A DNA stretch of 64,000 bases from Puteibacter caeruleilacunae (GCA_005217565.1 SJCO01000013.1:186001-250000); one strand, 5' to 3'. Numbered from the stretch's first letter, positions 16,571 to 26,991 are shown. The notes: generated by a model from the sequence alone, not told the origin. Numbers and translations: made by a program.

Positions 16571-19500
16571 ATGAAAAAAATATTATCACAATTTGTAAAA
16601 TATCCATTCTACGGAAAAATGGTAATACTGGTACTGTTACTGCTAGGCTATATAGCTATGAACAGTATGCGTAAGGCCACATTTCCATTGGTAGAATCAA
16701 AGGTTATCACCGTTTCAGTATCCTATCCGGGAGCCACCCCAAAGGAGATGGACGAAGGAGTTACAGCTCTTGTAGAGAATAGCATTAGGGGAATATCAGG
16801 AATCAAAGAATTCACATCACAATCACGCGAAGGATCAGCAACAATATCCATTACAGCACTCAATGGCTATAACATGGATGAATTGTTATCTGATGTCAAG
16901 AACGTAGTAGACGGAATATCCAACTTTCCCACAGGAGCCGAGCGCCCAATTGTATCGAAAAACAGATCGATGGATTACGCCATCTTCTTTGCATTATCCT
17001 CAACTGATAACGATCTGTTAGCCCTAAACAGTGTAGCCAACCGTATAGAAGACGACTTGTTGGCAACAGGAAAGATATCCCAGATCGAAATTATGGGATT
17101 ACCTAGCAAACTCGAGCTAACAGTAGAGCTAGATGAAACACAAATGCGCCGTTATAATCTAACTTTTAACGATATTCAAAATGCAATTGCATCCAACAAC
17201 ATTGATATTGCAGGAGGTACCATACGTAATCCAAGAGAACAAATCAAAGTAATCAGTCGTCAACGATCTGTTGATCCAGACAAGATTAAAAATATCGTTG
17301 TAAAAGCGAACAACAATGGACAAACAATTACTGTTGGCGATGTAGCGTTAGTCCAATTGCAAACACCTGAGGATCCTTCTGGTAGTTACATCAACAAAAA
17401 AGCAAGTGTAACATTCTTTATAAAGAAGCTTGCCACTGAAGATCTTGAAGCTATTTCAACTGAAGTACAGCAATATGTAAAAGAATTCAACGAAAAACAC
17501 GATGATTACTCAATCCGTGTCGAAATTGATTTCCTTGATAAAATCAACAATCAATTATCAATCCTAATAGACAATGGAAAATTGGGAGTTTTTCTTGTAG
17601 TACTTCTTCTATCACTTCTATTGAATATTCGTCTTTCGTTATGGGTTGCATGGGGAATTCCGGCATCATTTTTAGGCATGTTTATCGTTGCTGCCATATC
17701 AGGAGTCACCATCAACCTGGTTAGTCTGTTTGGAATGATACTGATCATAGGTATACTTGTCGATGATGGAGTCGTCATCGGTGAGAATATCTTCACCCAC
17801 TTTGAAATGGGAAAATCACCACGACGAGCAGCTATCGATGGAACAATGGAAGTACTTCCCGCGGTATTTACATCGGTAGCAACAACCATGATCGCATTTG
17901 CCCCATTATTCTTTATTGAAGGACAAATGGAGATGATGTATGAAATGGCATTTGTGGTAGTGGTATGTTTATTATTCTCACTGCTTGAAGGAATGTTCGT
18001 ACTTCCAGGCCACCTTGCCAATCCTAAAGTACTAAAACCACAGAAGGAAGATAGTATCTATGGAAAAGTAAGAGTTGTTCTCGACAAAATTATCTTTGGA
18101 TTCAGAGATAAAATTTACGTTCCATTCCTAAACTGGATTCTACACCATCGAGGCTTATCTGTTGCAGGTGTAACCTCAATGTTTATTTTAACAATTGGAC
18201 TAGTAGGTGGAGGAAAAATTGGATTTACCTTCTTCCCTCCCTCGCCATCAGACATGTTCTCTATCGACCTGGCCTTAAAACCAGGGGTAAATGATGAAGT
18301 AACCAAAGAAAAACTATTCTTCGTTGAAGATAAAGCCTGGGAGGTTAATGATGAGCTCATGAAGCAATATGGCGACACCGTCCCATACATCATTTCGATG
18401 AGTGTCAATACTGGATCGGCCTTTAGTGGAACAGAAAGTGGCTCAAATGCTGGACGTATTATGGTATTTCTAAATCCATTGGAAAAGACGAAAGTCTCAG
18501 ATGAAATGCTGAAACGAGCCATTGCGGAGAAAGTTGGAAAGCTTCCTGAGGCCTATAAATTTGCTGTTGGAGCATCCAATCACTTCGGTGCCCCTGTATC
18601 AATCAGTTTAATGGGTTATGATCCACACGATCTGGAAGAGGCCAAAAAAGAACTGGAAACAGAGTTAGAGAAAATGCCCGCACTGTTTAACATTACAGAC
18701 AACAGTCAGATTGGTAGTCAGGAATTAAGACTAAAACTTAAACCAGAGGCATATGCTTTAGGATTAACCACACAGTCGCTCATGCGAGAAGTAGGACAAG
18801 CATTCTATGGAGGTTTATCTCAACGTATTCAAGAGGGGAAAGATGAAATCTGGGTATATGTACGTTACTCCAGAGATAACAGGAAAACAGTCGGACAGCT
18901 TGAGAATATGCTGATTCACACCACCAAAGGAAACTATCCTTTAGGGCGAATAGCGGAAATATCTACAGCTCGAAGTCTTAGTAAAATCAACCATTTTAAT
19001 GGAAAACGAGAGATTCGTGTCGATGCCTATCAGAAAGACCAAAGTCAATCGGTACCTGATATTCTAGATTATATTGAAACCGATATATTGCCAAAGGTTC
19101 TCAAGAATCATCCTGATATCACCTACATGCATCAGGGACAGCGAAAGGATACCAGCGAACAAATGAGTAGTATGAGACTCTATTTCGGAATTGCTTTCTT
19201 AATTATCGTGTTGGTAATCATGATCTATTTCAAATCGTTCCGTCAAGGATTATTAGTTATATCAATGATTCCATTAGGATTTATTGGAGCTATCTGGGGA
19301 CATGGTATACACGGACAGCCGATTTCAGTAATGAGTCTTTGGGGGATGGTCGCCCTATCAGGGGTAATCATTAACGATGCCATCGTATTTATTGCAAAAT
19401 ACAATCAGAACCTGGAACGAGGTATGAAAATATTCGACGCCGTAAAAGATGCAGGTAAATCAAGATTCAGGGCAATTTTCTTAACGACAGTAACAACAAC

Positions 19501-19771
19501 TGCCGGGTTAATGCCACTAATCCTTGAAAACAGTCCGGATGCACGAATGCTTATTCCAATGGCAATTTCTCTTTCCTACGGTATCATGTTCGGAACGGTA
19601 TTTATTCTGATCATTTTACCAGCGATCATCGTCATCACCAACAGAGCTACCTATGCTTATCGGAAACTCCGTTCAACCGAATTGCTACACCATGAAGATG
19701 TTGAGACTGCTGTAATAAATGCAAAAATAGAAGAAACCCTTAGTCGCAATATGGCCAAAGAGTTTGATTAA
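16571..19771 (+). CDS. RND efflux pump, HAE1/AcrB-like
   Basis: Inner-membrane proton-driven exporter of 1066 residues. Twelve membrane segments lie in two halves, each with a large periplasmic loop. TM4 carries GILVDDGVVIGENIF with the Asp-Asp proton relay. TM10 carries SGVIINDAIVFIAKYN where AcrB has a Lys, so the relay is of the non-Lys type common in Bacteroidota homologues. The first periplasmic loop begins with the usual VSYPGATPKEMDEGV. The gene sits between its adaptor and its TolC-like channel. Substrates are unknown; drugs, bile-like detergents or lipids are all possible. Confidence 0.94.
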   Translation: MKKILSQFVKYPFYGKMVILVLLLLGYIAMNSMRKATFPLVESKVITVSVSYPGATPKEMDEGVTALVENSIRGISGIKEFTSQSREGSATISITALNGYNMDELLSDVKNVVDGISNFPTGAERPIVSKNRSMDYAIFFALSSTDNDLLALNSVANRIEDDLLATGKISQIEIMGLPSKLELTVELDETQMRRYNLTFNDIQNAIASNNIDIAGGTIRNPREQIKVISRQRSVDPDKIKNIVVKANNNGQTITVGDVALVQLQTPEDPSGSYINKKASVTFFIKKLATEDLEAISTEVQQYVKEFNEKHDDYSIRVEIDFLDKINNQLSILIDNGKLGVFLVVLLLSLLLNIRLSLWVAWGIPASFLGMFIVAAISGVTINLVSLFGMILIIGILVDDGVVIGENIFTHFEMGKSPRRAAIDGTMEVLPAVFTSVATTMIAFAPLFFIEGQMEMMYEMAFVVVVCLLFSLLEGMFVLPGHLANPKVLKPQKEDSIYGKVRVVLDKIIFGFRDKIYVPFLNWILHHRGLSVAGVTSMFILTIGLVGGGKIGFTFFPPSPSDMFSIDLALKPGVNDEVTKEKLFFVEDKAWEVNDELMKQYGDTVPYIISMSVNTGSAFSGTESGSNAGRIMVFLNPLEKTKVSDEMLKRAIAEKVGKLPEAYKFAVGASNHFGAPVSISLMGYDPHDLEEAKKELETELEKMPALFNITDNSQIGSQELRLKLKPEAYALGLTTQSLMREVGQAFYGGLSQRIQEGKDEIWVYVRYSRDNRKTVGQLENMLIHTTKGNYPLGRIAEISTARSLSKINHFNGKREIRVDAYQKDQSQSVPDILDYIETDILPKVLKNHPDITYMHQGQRKDTSEQMSSMRLYFGIAFLIIVLVIMIYFKSFRQGLLVISMIPLGFIGAIWGHGIHGQPISVMSLWGMVALSGVIINDAIVFIAKYNQNLERGMKIFDAVKDAGKSRFRAIFLTTVTTTAGLMPLILENSPDARMLIPMAISLSYGIMFGTVFILIILPAIIVITNRATYAYRKLRSTELLHHEDVETAVINAKIEETLSRNMAKEFD

Positions 19772-19780
19772 CAATCTTAA

Positions 19781-19810
19781 TGAGGTAGAGTGATCACCTA
19801 CTCTACCTCA
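19781..19810 (+). terminator. Hairpin between pump and channel genes
   Basis: TGAGGTAGAGT (19781-19791) pairs with ACTCTACCTCA (19800-19810), an 11-bp perfect stem with an 8-nt loop and no U-tract. It lies in the 58-bp gap inside the efflux operon, so partial attenuation or mRNA stabilisation is more likely than full termination. Confidence 0.6.
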
Positions 19811-19829
19811 GCTTAAAGAAGAACATATC

Positions 19830-21128
19830 ATGAACAAATTTAAATACATATTCACCCTTTTGGTATTGCTCTCTGCGCTAAATAACTATGCGCAAAAGGA
19901 CTTAAGTCTGTCGGATGCAATCGAAATGGGATTAAGCAACAATTACGATTTACAAATCACCCGTAAGAGTGAACAAGTTGCCTCCATTAATAACAATTTA
20001 GGAAACGCGGGTGCATTACCGAAAATTGACTTCACATTAAATGGAAGAGAAAACTTCAACAACAACGATAATGAAGATTTCCGCACACAGACCATTACGC
20101 CGGAGGTCTCATTAAATTGGGTTGTATTCAGTGGTTTTTCAGCAAAGATTTCAAAGCAAAAACTAGAAGAACTTGAAAAGCAATCGCAATACAACACATC
20201 GATTCTGGTAGAAAGTACGATACAGGACATTATTTCAGCATACAATAACTGTCTGTTGCAAAAAGAGATCCTAAATGTTTACAAGCAACTAAGCAGCTTA
20301 TCGGAAGATCGATACAAAAGAACACAGGAAAGTAAGAATTTAGGAGCTAGCACTACCTATGAGAGCTTACAAGCAAAAACATCATGGCTTGAGGATCAAT
20401 CCAATTTTCTGCAACAGAAGGTCACCTATGAGAATACCATCCGCACATTGAACTATATTCTGGCTGCTGAAGACAATGAGTTATGGAATCTTACCACACC
20501 TTTGTCTGCCATCACTGACAACTACAAATTAGATGATTTGACAAGCAAACTAATGGCCAATAACCATTCGCTGAAAAATCAATACCTCAGCCAGAGTTTG
20601 CTTGCAAAAGAAACAGCATTGGCAAAAAGTAAGCAATATCCAACGTTGAGCTTTAATACCGGAATGAGGAGTAATAACACCGATAACTATTACAGTGGAG
20701 ACACTCGTGATGTGAGTCAGAATTCAATTGATAGTTATGTCGGATTAACCTTATCTTTCAACATCTTTAACGGGGGAACTGCCAAACGAAGCGTACAGAT
20801 TGCTAAAATCCAAGAAGAATCGGAAGGAGTAAAAACACAGCAAATCCAACACAGTCTGAAAAATCAACTGTTTCAACTATATAGTACATTTAATGTACAG
20901 AAAGCAATTCTTGAATTATCGAATGAAAAAGAAGCTGCCGCCAAACTCAACCTAGAACTTTCAGAGGCCAAGTTAAAAAGCGGAGCTATCAATTCGTTCA
21001 ATTATCGTGATGTGCAAATGATATATTTAAATGCAGCAATCACAAAATATCGTTCAATGTATAACCTGATTCAATCAAATACCGACCTGTTACGGATTAC
21101 AGGAGGAATTATTCAGGAATATCAATAG
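19830..21128 (+). CDS. TolC-family outer membrane efflux protein
   Basis: Outer-membrane channel partner of the preceding RND pump. The signal peptide ends near NNYAQ. The body is two repeats of long alpha-helical coiled coils plus strands (SLSDAIEMGLSNNYDL begins the first; LSFNIFNGGTAKRSVQIAKIQ marks the second). Length (432) is normal. It is the third gene of the efflux operon. About 160 bp of unremarkable sequence separates its end from the convergent lipoprotein gene. Confidence 0.92.
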   Translation: MNKFKYIFTLLVLLSALNNYAQKDLSLSDAIEMGLSNNYDLQITRKSEQVASINNNLGNAGALPKIDFTLNGRENFNNNDNEDFRTQTITPEVSLNWVVFSGFSAKISKQKLEELEKQSQYNTSILVESTIQDIISAYNNCLLQKEILNVYKQLSSLSEDRYKRTQESKNLGASTTYESLQAKTSWLEDQSNFLQQKVTYENTIRTLNYILAAEDNELWNLTTPLSAITDNYKLDDLTSKLMANNHSLKNQYLSQSLLAKETALAKSKQYPTLSFNTGMRSNNTDNYYSGDTRDVSQNSIDSYVGLTLSFNIFNGGTAKRSVQIAKIQEESEGVKTQQIQHSLKNQLFQLYSTFNVQKAILELSNEKEAAAKLNLELSEAKLKSGAINSFNYRDVQMIYLNAAITKYRSMYNLIQSNTDLLRITGGIIQEYQ

Positions 21129-21288
21129 TCTTTTATCAGTCTAATATAGGTTACTGGCTCTTGAAGTGTTAGCCACTACACGAACAAACAAACCGTTATT
21201 TGTTCAACATTGAGTAGCACATTTCATCAAACCAACTCGCTCGTTCATCAGCAAATAGCTAGCAACTTCGAGAGCCTCTTTCACCTAC

Positions 21289-23274
21289 CTATCTTCCAAA
21301 TAAATCCTCCCTGGTACGCATAATTGCATATACCTGAACTGGCTTTCCGGTATAATGTGTTTTCCACAAACAATCAATAATCTCAGGCCTGAACTTTGCA
21401 AGATAAAAGTAGCCTTCTCCTGCCCCATAAACTTTAGATGAAATATTAGGCTCACTGCCATCAATATATAACGAATACTTGCCATCCCCTTGATACATAT
21501 TCAACAACGAGTTGGCATAATACTTTACATACTTCTCAGGGAAATATCCTTCGTGATAAAAGAACATAAACACACGTCCATCCATTGAACCATGCCCTCT
21601 ATCCTCAGGTCGTAATTCTGGTGAAGGGAAATCACTTGCCGAATATGGATGTGTAAGTACCTGCTTACCGTTTCTTTCAACAACAAACATATATGAATAG
21701 ATATATTCAAGATTATCCTTTACAATCTGATCCAATCGTTTAGAATATTCCCTTTCTATCCCGATGGTTTCATAAGCCTTTACCGCTTGCAATTTTGCCA
21801 ACATCAAAGGCAAGATGCGGTTAAAATAAGGATGTACTCCAATTTTCTCTCCTGCAAAAACAGAACAGGTCACGTAAATCTGTTTATCAGTCGGAACGAA
21901 AGGAGCCATCACATTCTCACGTTCAGGATGCTCTAAATACTCAGCAATATAAAAATCAAATACATCCTTCGATTGCTTAAGCAACTCTTTAGCAATATCG
22001 AGGTAAGTTTTGCCTTGTAATCGCTTCACTACACCTGTATATTTCTTATTCCAAATATCCTTATGCTCAGCAATCATTCTGGCACATGCAGCAGGCCACA
22101 CTACCCCGGCAGATTGAGCAGCCGCATTACCAAGTCCGATCTTATCCTGATCATCAAACCATTTCACATTATATTGTGGCCAGGTAGGAAGAAGTTTATC
22201 AATAACATGCCCTTTTGCAAGAGTAGTACCATGAATCAATGCCACTCTCAATTTAGGATCAATATCGTTACGCGCCCTATATGCACTCTCACAAGCCTCA
22301 ATGGTTTTGTCAAGAATAGCAATATCATTAAGTTTTCCATACAACCAGTGCCCAACACATGGACTTGTAAAGTTTCCAAAATTACGATCATAATTAGGTA
22401 AGCCCATTTCATCAACATAGTAATCCTTGAAACTCTGCAACTCACTCTTTTTTACAGGACCTTCAAAGGCAATCTTTTTCCCTTTATATCCTCTACGATT
22501 TCGTTTAAGATTCTTCAACATATACGGACGAACCTCATTCTTCGGAATTGTTTTCTGTTCGGGCAATTGATCAAAATCAACATTCCCAACACTCACCGCT
22601 TTAAACAAGTGAGATGGACCATCGTGGTGAGTCAATCCGTTGATAATATAATTGTACATACCAAAAGCAGCTTTAGGCTTATTCATCTCACGTACTTCCC
22701 AGCTACAAGTAACAGCATACTCAGGATTATCTTTCTTCATTAGGGTAAGTTTTAGCGACTTCTTCTCATGAGTAATAATCATCCATATATCCTCATTTTG
22801 TCGCCCCATCATTGCAAAAGGAACCAGGTATTCATCAAATGTGGCTTTTGGTTTTGTCTGGTCAATCAAATTAATCGACTTCTGAATGCTCACCTCATAA
22901 TCACCTACTTTAAATCTTGCCCAACGCAAGCGATCAGTTGGTACTTGAGGATATTTATAGTGCACTAGTACACACATGCTCTCACCTTCCGCTAACTGCT
23001 GATGATTCTTTAATGATACCAATCGAATTGACTTCTCAGCAAGTAATCCTTTATCCATCTTCTTCTGCGCCACATAAGGAGGGAACTCAATTCCATTTTC
23101 CAGATACGCGATTACTTCTTCAGCGTTCTCATTATAGGTCAGTATATCATTACCGGCATTTAAATTTGTCAACTGAATGACATCATTCCCATAAAACTTC
23201 CCTTCTTTACACTGTGTCAGAAGCTGTAAACACAGACCGCACAGTATCACATTCAATAAAATTTTCTTCATCAC
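21289..23274 (-). CDS. Unrecognised 661-residue lipoprotein
   Basis: I do not recognise the family. It begins with a lipoprotein signal peptide ending LLTQC (Cys22), so it is probably anchored in a membrane. Residues about 30-240 look like beta-rich domains with conserved aromatic residues. Residues about 250-661 look helical, with PSPELRPEDRGHGSMDGR and KYSLYIDGSEPN as the most motif-like segments. The helical C-terminal part with His/Arg/Tyr-rich loops could be an alpha/alpha toroid enzyme, but no catalytic set can be assigned. It is monocistronic, convergent with the efflux operon. Confidence 0.75.
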   Translation of the reverse strand: MMKKILLNVILCGLCLQLLTQCKEGKFYGNDVIQLTNLNAGNDILTYNENAEEVIAYLENGIEFPPYVAQKKMDKGLLAEKSIRLVSLKNHQQLAEGESMCVLVHYKYPQVPTDRLRWARFKVGDYEVSIQKSINLIDQTKPKATFDEYLVPFAMMGRQNEDIWMIITHEKKSLKLTLMKKDNPEYAVTCSWEVREMNKPKAAFGMYNYIINGLTHHDGPSHLFKAVSVGNVDFDQLPEQKTIPKNEVRPYMLKNLKRNRRGYKGKKIAFEGPVKKSELQSFKDYYVDEMGLPNYDRNFGNFTSPCVGHWLYGKLNDIAILDKTIEACESAYRARNDIDPKLRVALIHGTTLAKGHVIDKLLPTWPQYNVKWFDDQDKIGLGNAAAQSAGVVWPAACARMIAEHKDIWNKKYTGVVKRLQGKTYLDIAKELLKQSKDVFDFYIAEYLEHPERENVMAPFVPTDKQIYVTCSVFAGEKIGVHPYFNRILPLMLAKLQAVKAYETIGIEREYSKRLDQIVKDNLEYIYSYMFVVERNGKQVLTHPYSASDFPSPELRPEDRGHGSMDGRVFMFFYHEGYFPEKYVKYYANSLLNMYQGDGKYSLYIDGSEPNISSKVYGAGEGYFYLAKFRPEIIDCLWKTHYTGKPVQVYAIMRTREDLFGR

Positions 23275-23592
23275 TACAATAATTAGGTTTGAAAAGCTGA
23301 AAAGACCAACATCGAATCTCTTCTTTGAATAACTCGATAAACGTTTTAGCTATTCAGCGAAAATATTATCAAGCAATTCTCCTCAGCTTTAATAATTGAC
23401 GTTAACAGCGACAAATGTTGTAGTAATAAAGTGCTTTCATGTTTAGGATTATACACAAAATGTTTGCGTTGAACATCTCTCCCCTTTTTTTGAACCAACA
23501 CTAACCATGCTTAATCGATTGAAATATGAAGAAATACAATGACATTATAATATCAATGACAAAAAACAGTAGCGTACAGTTAGCATAAGACT
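23275..23592. other. Gene-free gap
   Basis: 318 bp between the starts of the lipoprotein gene and the end of the HxlR gene (both on the minus strand). It should hold the lipoprotein promoter. I see no clear hairpin, repeat or consensus box. Confidence 0.4.
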
Positions 23593-23913
23593 TTAATCCT
23601 CTTCAATAGATTTTTCAAAAAGAATTCCACCTTTAAACATCCCTTTTAGTACGGGATGAATTTCACGACCTAAATCAGTCAGACTATACTCAACTCTGGG
23701 AGGAACTTCAGGAAAGACAATTCGTTTAATTAATCCATCTTCCTGCAATTCTTTGAGCTGTTTGGTAAGCATTCGCTCACTAATATCAGGCATTAATTTC
23801 ACCAGCTCGTTATATCTTTTATCCTCTTGAAACAGGTATAAAATTATTGTTCCTTTCCTCTTTCCCTTAATGGCATTTATGAATGTATCGATAGGACAGT
23901 AACTTTTCTTCAT
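23593..23913 (-). CDS. HxlR-family winged-helix regulator
   Basis: 106-residue DNA-binding protein of the HxlR type, with the common N-terminal Cys (KKSYCPIDTF) and a winged helix: RYNELVKLMPDISERMLTKQ is the helix-turn-helix and VEYSLTDLGREIHPVL the wing and last helix. HxlR proteins often sense electrophiles through that Cys and control a neighbouring oxidoreductase. It is divergent from the quinone-oxidoreductase gene with about 140 bp between starts, which suggests it controls that gene. Confidence 0.93.
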   Translation of the reverse strand: MKKSYCPIDTFINAIKGKRKGTIILYLFQEDKRYNELVKLMPDISERMLTKQLKELQEDGLIKRIVFPEVPPRVEYSLTDLGREIHPVLKGMFKGGILFEKSIEED

Positions 23914-24051
23914 TTTTTTTCTTCTTTTAAAGTATTGACTTTGTTCATTTTGGAAATAAATGTTCGTAAACGCACATTTTGTAAGTTCTTGTTTATCAAC
24001 ACATTTTTCTCAACCTTTGTCACAAAAATAATTAAAAGCGACAAAAGAACA

Positions 24052-25050
24052 ATGGAAAAGACAGGAACAACATTTCAGGCATTCAGAGTTGAAGAAGCCG
24101 AAGGAAAATACAGTGGATCAATTCAGGCGATGCCATTTGAGGAATTAAATGACAACGAAGTATTAATCAAAGTTGAATACAGCTCCCTGAATTATAAAGA
24201 TGCTTTATCATCAATTGGGAATAAAGGGGTAACCAGAAACTACCCACATACACCAGGTATTGATGCTGCAGGAGTTGTAAAGGCCTCTAACAGCGATAAG
24301 TTCAAAGAGGGTGATGCTGTAATTGTTACCAGTTATGAACTTGGGATGAATCATCCAGGAGGATTTGCTGAGTACATTCAGGTTCCTGCTGACTGGGTTG
24401 TAGCTATGCCTGCCAAAATGGATGCTCGTAATGCCATGCAATATGGAACAGCAGGATTTACTGCAGCTTTATCGGTATACCGTTTAATCAACAATGGTCA
24501 AAAACCAGCAATGGGACCTGTAGCAGTAACTGGAGCATTAGGAGGAGTAGGAAGTGTCGCCTGTCAGATACTACATAAGCTAGGATTTGAAGTAATTGCT
24601 GCGAACTATGAATTGGCTCCAGAAACAGAGATTCAGAAAATCAAAGCTACATCACAAATAGATCGTAACATTTCGGATGATCAATCAGGACGCCCGATGT
24701 TAAAAACACAATGGGCCGGAGCAATTGATGTTGTGGGAGGAAATACCCTAACAACAATGCTTAAAGGCTGTAAACCACTTGGGAATGTAACGACCTGCGG
24801 AAACATTGGCTCAGGTGAATTATCAATGACTGTATATCCATTTATCCTAAGAGGAGTAAGTTTATTGGGAATCGATTCTCAGAACTGTCCAATGGAAATG
24901 CGCCAGGAAGTATGGAATCTACTTGCTAATGATTGGGCAATTGATTTCAACGAAGACTTAATCAAAGAAACTTGTCTTGAGTCAATCCAGAAACATATCG
25001 ATCTAATGCTTGAGAAGAAAAGCAAAGGTCGAATAATCATCAAAATGTAA
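24052..25050 (+). CDS. YhdH/YhfP-type quinone oxidoreductase (acryloyl-CoA reductase-like)
   Basis: Zinc-free medium-chain dehydrogenase of the YhdH/AcuI type: LNYKDAL near the N-terminus, PHTPGIDAAGVV, and the NADP-binding TGALGGVGSVACQIL. The frame stays open upstream to 23935, but the residues before MEKTGTTFQAF do not look like this family, so the Met at 24052 is chosen, giving 332 residues, the normal length. These enzymes reduce acryloyl-CoA or quinone-like electrophiles with NADPH. The neighbouring HxlR gene supports an electrophile-response role (inference). Confidence 0.92.
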   Translation: MEKTGTTFQAFRVEEAEGKYSGSIQAMPFEELNDNEVLIKVEYSSLNYKDALSSIGNKGVTRNYPHTPGIDAAGVVKASNSDKFKEGDAVIVTSYELGMNHPGGFAEYIQVPADWVVAMPAKMDARNAMQYGTAGFTAALSVYRLINNGQKPAMGPVAVTGALGGVGSVACQILHKLGFEVIAANYELAPETEIQKIKATSQIDRNISDDQSGRPMLKTQWAGAIDVVGGNTLTTMLKGCKPLGNVTTCGNIGSGELSMTVYPFILRGVSLLGIDSQNCPMEMRQEVWNLLANDWAIDFNEDLIKETCLESIQKHIDLMLEKKSKGRIIIKM

Positions 25051-25067
25051 TACACCATATATCACTT

Positions 25068-25125
25068 ACAGGCTGTGTTTAGCTCAAAGAATCTACCTCT
25101 TTTATACCCTTTGAGCACAGCCTGT
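25068..25125. terminator. Bidirectional terminator-like hairpin
   Basis: ACAGGCTGTG (25068-25077) pairs with CACAGCCTGT (25116-25125), and CTCAAAG (25083-25089) with CTTTGAG (25109-25115), with a 5-nt bulge. It lies between convergent genes and can serve both. T-rich runs are weak. Confidence 0.75.
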
Positions 25126-25140
25126 AGTTTCAACCAAGAC

Positions 25141-25998
25141 TTACAAAGTCTTAATCATTTCAAACTGCTTTCCTCTTGGTTCAATTCCATGAGCCTTAAG
25201 AAACTCAAACATCGATTCACAAGTAATATCAGTATTGATAATCTTAAATGAATCTTTCTCATTCAACTTCAAAGCCTCTTTCAATAAGGTAGAACCAATT
25301 CCCTTTCTTCGATGATCAGAAGCTACCACAAGCTGAGGAATATCTCCTGCTTGCGGTTCAACAAAGCAATAACCTATAAGCTCATCACTTTTATATGCTG
25401 CCACCATCTTAAAATGATCTAAATTCACCGACATGGCAACGAAAGTATTTTGCCACGATGGATAATAATCGCCAAAACCATCAATCATTGATCGATTAAT
25501 AAAAAGCTCGACCTCTTCTACGCTATATTCACTATCCAAAGGCTTCTCTGTCATTTCAAAACTATCACCTTCAATTACATGATAATAAAACTCGCGACTA
25601 ACCTCAAAGCCAATCTTTTTATAAACCGACACAGCCTTATCGTTATGTTGAAGCACCTCTAGCAGATACTGTTCCACACCTGCCTCTTTCAGGAAAGGAA
25701 CAGAATACTCGAATATTTTAGTCGCTAAGCCTTTCCCCCTATAAGCCTTTAACGTACCTGTACCAGTATCATAGGCAGTCTTCTTGCTTCTATACTTACC
25801 AATCCCATTCAAAGTAAAACTAACGATCTTATCATCATCAAAAGCTGCAAACGACAAATCAGGATTAAAGCTTCTGCGTTTTAACATACGCTGTAATTCC
25901 AACTCATTTAACTGCACTTCATAGTCGCTAAAAGCTTCCTTAAATGCCTCAAATATTACGCTAAACTCAATACCTGCCAATGATTTTATCGTTTCCAT
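25141..25998 (-). CDS. Double-domain GNAT N-acetyltransferase
   Basis: Two GNAT folds in tandem. The first (about 1-150) has YRGKGLATKIFEYS as its acetyl-CoA pyrophosphate-binding loop and a typical VYKKIGFEVSREFYY ending. The second (about 155-285) has DHRRKGIGSTLLKEAL. Substrate is unknown; either half may be non-catalytic. It starts 19 bp after the TPR gene stop on the same strand, so the two are probably cotranscribed. Confidence 0.9.
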   Translation of the reverse strand: METIKSLAGIEFSVIFEAFKEAFSDYEVQLNELELQRMLKRRSFNPDLSFAAFDDDKIVSFTLNGIGKYRSKKTAYDTGTGTLKAYRGKGLATKIFEYSVPFLKEAGVEQYLLEVLQHNDKAVSVYKKIGFEVSREFYYHVIEGDSFEMTEKPLDSEYSVEEVELFINRSMIDGFGDYYPSWQNTFVAMSVNLDHFKMVAAYKSDELIGYCFVEPQAGDIPQLVVASDHRRKGIGSTLLKEALKLNEKDSFKIINTDITCESMFEFLKAHGIEPRGKQFEMIKTL

Positions 25999-26017
25999 AT
26001 CACTTATATCTCTTCAA

Positions 26018-26500
26018 TTAATTTTCTTCAATAGCCTTAATCATTCTCAATCCAGCTTGAGCAAGACCACTCTCTGGGAATTCATTTAAAGTGCGCTCAT
26101 AATAATGTTTAGCCTTAGCTCCTTCACCAATCTGCCCATAGCAGTAGGCAATATTGTTCAATGCCATCTCCTTGAATGAAATTCTTGATGAGTTCAACAA
26201 GATTAGGAAGCGATACTTATCGAGCCACTCATGCTCTTTAAAGAATGCATAACTCTTCTCAAACTCTCTTATAGCCACCTCAAAATTACCTGTCTTCAAT
26301 TTATGCATACCTTTTCTTTGATGCAGTGGAATTGTAGTCCTAAGAATATACGACACAATCAGATAAGACACAGCTCCATAAAGAATGAATAACTCATGAT
26401 CATATTGATACCAAATCAAAGTAATCAATCCCATTATTGAAAGTTGTGGAATTAGCGATATCCACGCCACTTGTTTTACCACTGGTGCGTTTGATGACAT
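26018..26500 (-). CDS. Small membrane protein with TPR repeats
   Basis: 160 residues. Two predicted membrane helices at the N-terminus (about 10-27 and 33-48) are followed by a cytosolic or periplasmic TPR-like region: HKLKTGNFEVAIREFEKSYAFF and NIAYCYGQIGEGAKAKHYYER. No enzyme motif is present. It is the first gene of a pair with the double GNAT protein. Function is unknown. Confidence 0.8.
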   Translation of the reverse strand: MSSNAPVVKQVAWISLIPQLSIMGLITLIWYQYDHELFILYGAVSYLIVSYILRTTIPLHQRKGMHKLKTGNFEVAIREFEKSYAFFKEHEWLDKYRFLILLNSSRISFKEMALNNIAYCYGQIGEGAKAKHYYERTLNEFPESGLAQAGLRMIKAIEEN

Positions 26501-26932
26501 ATGAAAAAGCTTAAATAGATTAATGATTTCCCCCTTCTTCCGTACTGATCAAAAACTTTACTTTACAATATAATGAATTTTTCTCTTACAAAATTCATTC
26601 TCCTACAAAGAATTTCATATTACTCTACTTTTCAATCATTCTCCTTAATGAAAATATCTACATCATGATCCTTTTTTCCTTAATGACAACCTAAATACCT
26701 GGAAAAACTCTATGTACAAAAGCATTTTATACTTATCCCCAAAAAGGTTTCAATATCATTAAACCATTCTCACTACTTTATTTCTTATAATAACTTTCAT
26801 TTAATCATTTCTTCACACTCTCAAGATCTTCTATTTATCTCTATTTTACATTTCCTTTAATTAGTTAGAACAAATAAAAAATCACATTCCTCTCAACAAA
26901 ACACATATAAACCTCTTTTTTACTACTTTAAG

Positions 26933-26962
26933 TTTGTTTATTATAAAATGTTTTGTAATTTG
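26933..26962 (+). promoter_or_regulatory. Candidate promoter of the peptide operon
   Basis: TTTG at 26933-26936 and TAATTTG at 26956-26962, separated by 19 bp, resemble the Bacteroidota -33 (TTTG) and -7 (TAnnTTTG) boxes with one base missing in the -7. If used, the transcript would start near 26970 and carry a leader of about 440 nt before the peptide gene. Confidence 0.45.
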
Positions 26963-26991
26963 CACACACTCTTTATAACATAACTATAACC

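Noticed and set aside
17551-18021. 156-codon frame antisense to the RND pump
   Set aside because: It lies fully inside a clear pump gene, has low-complexity composition and no ribosome or promoter signal; a shadow of the coding strand.
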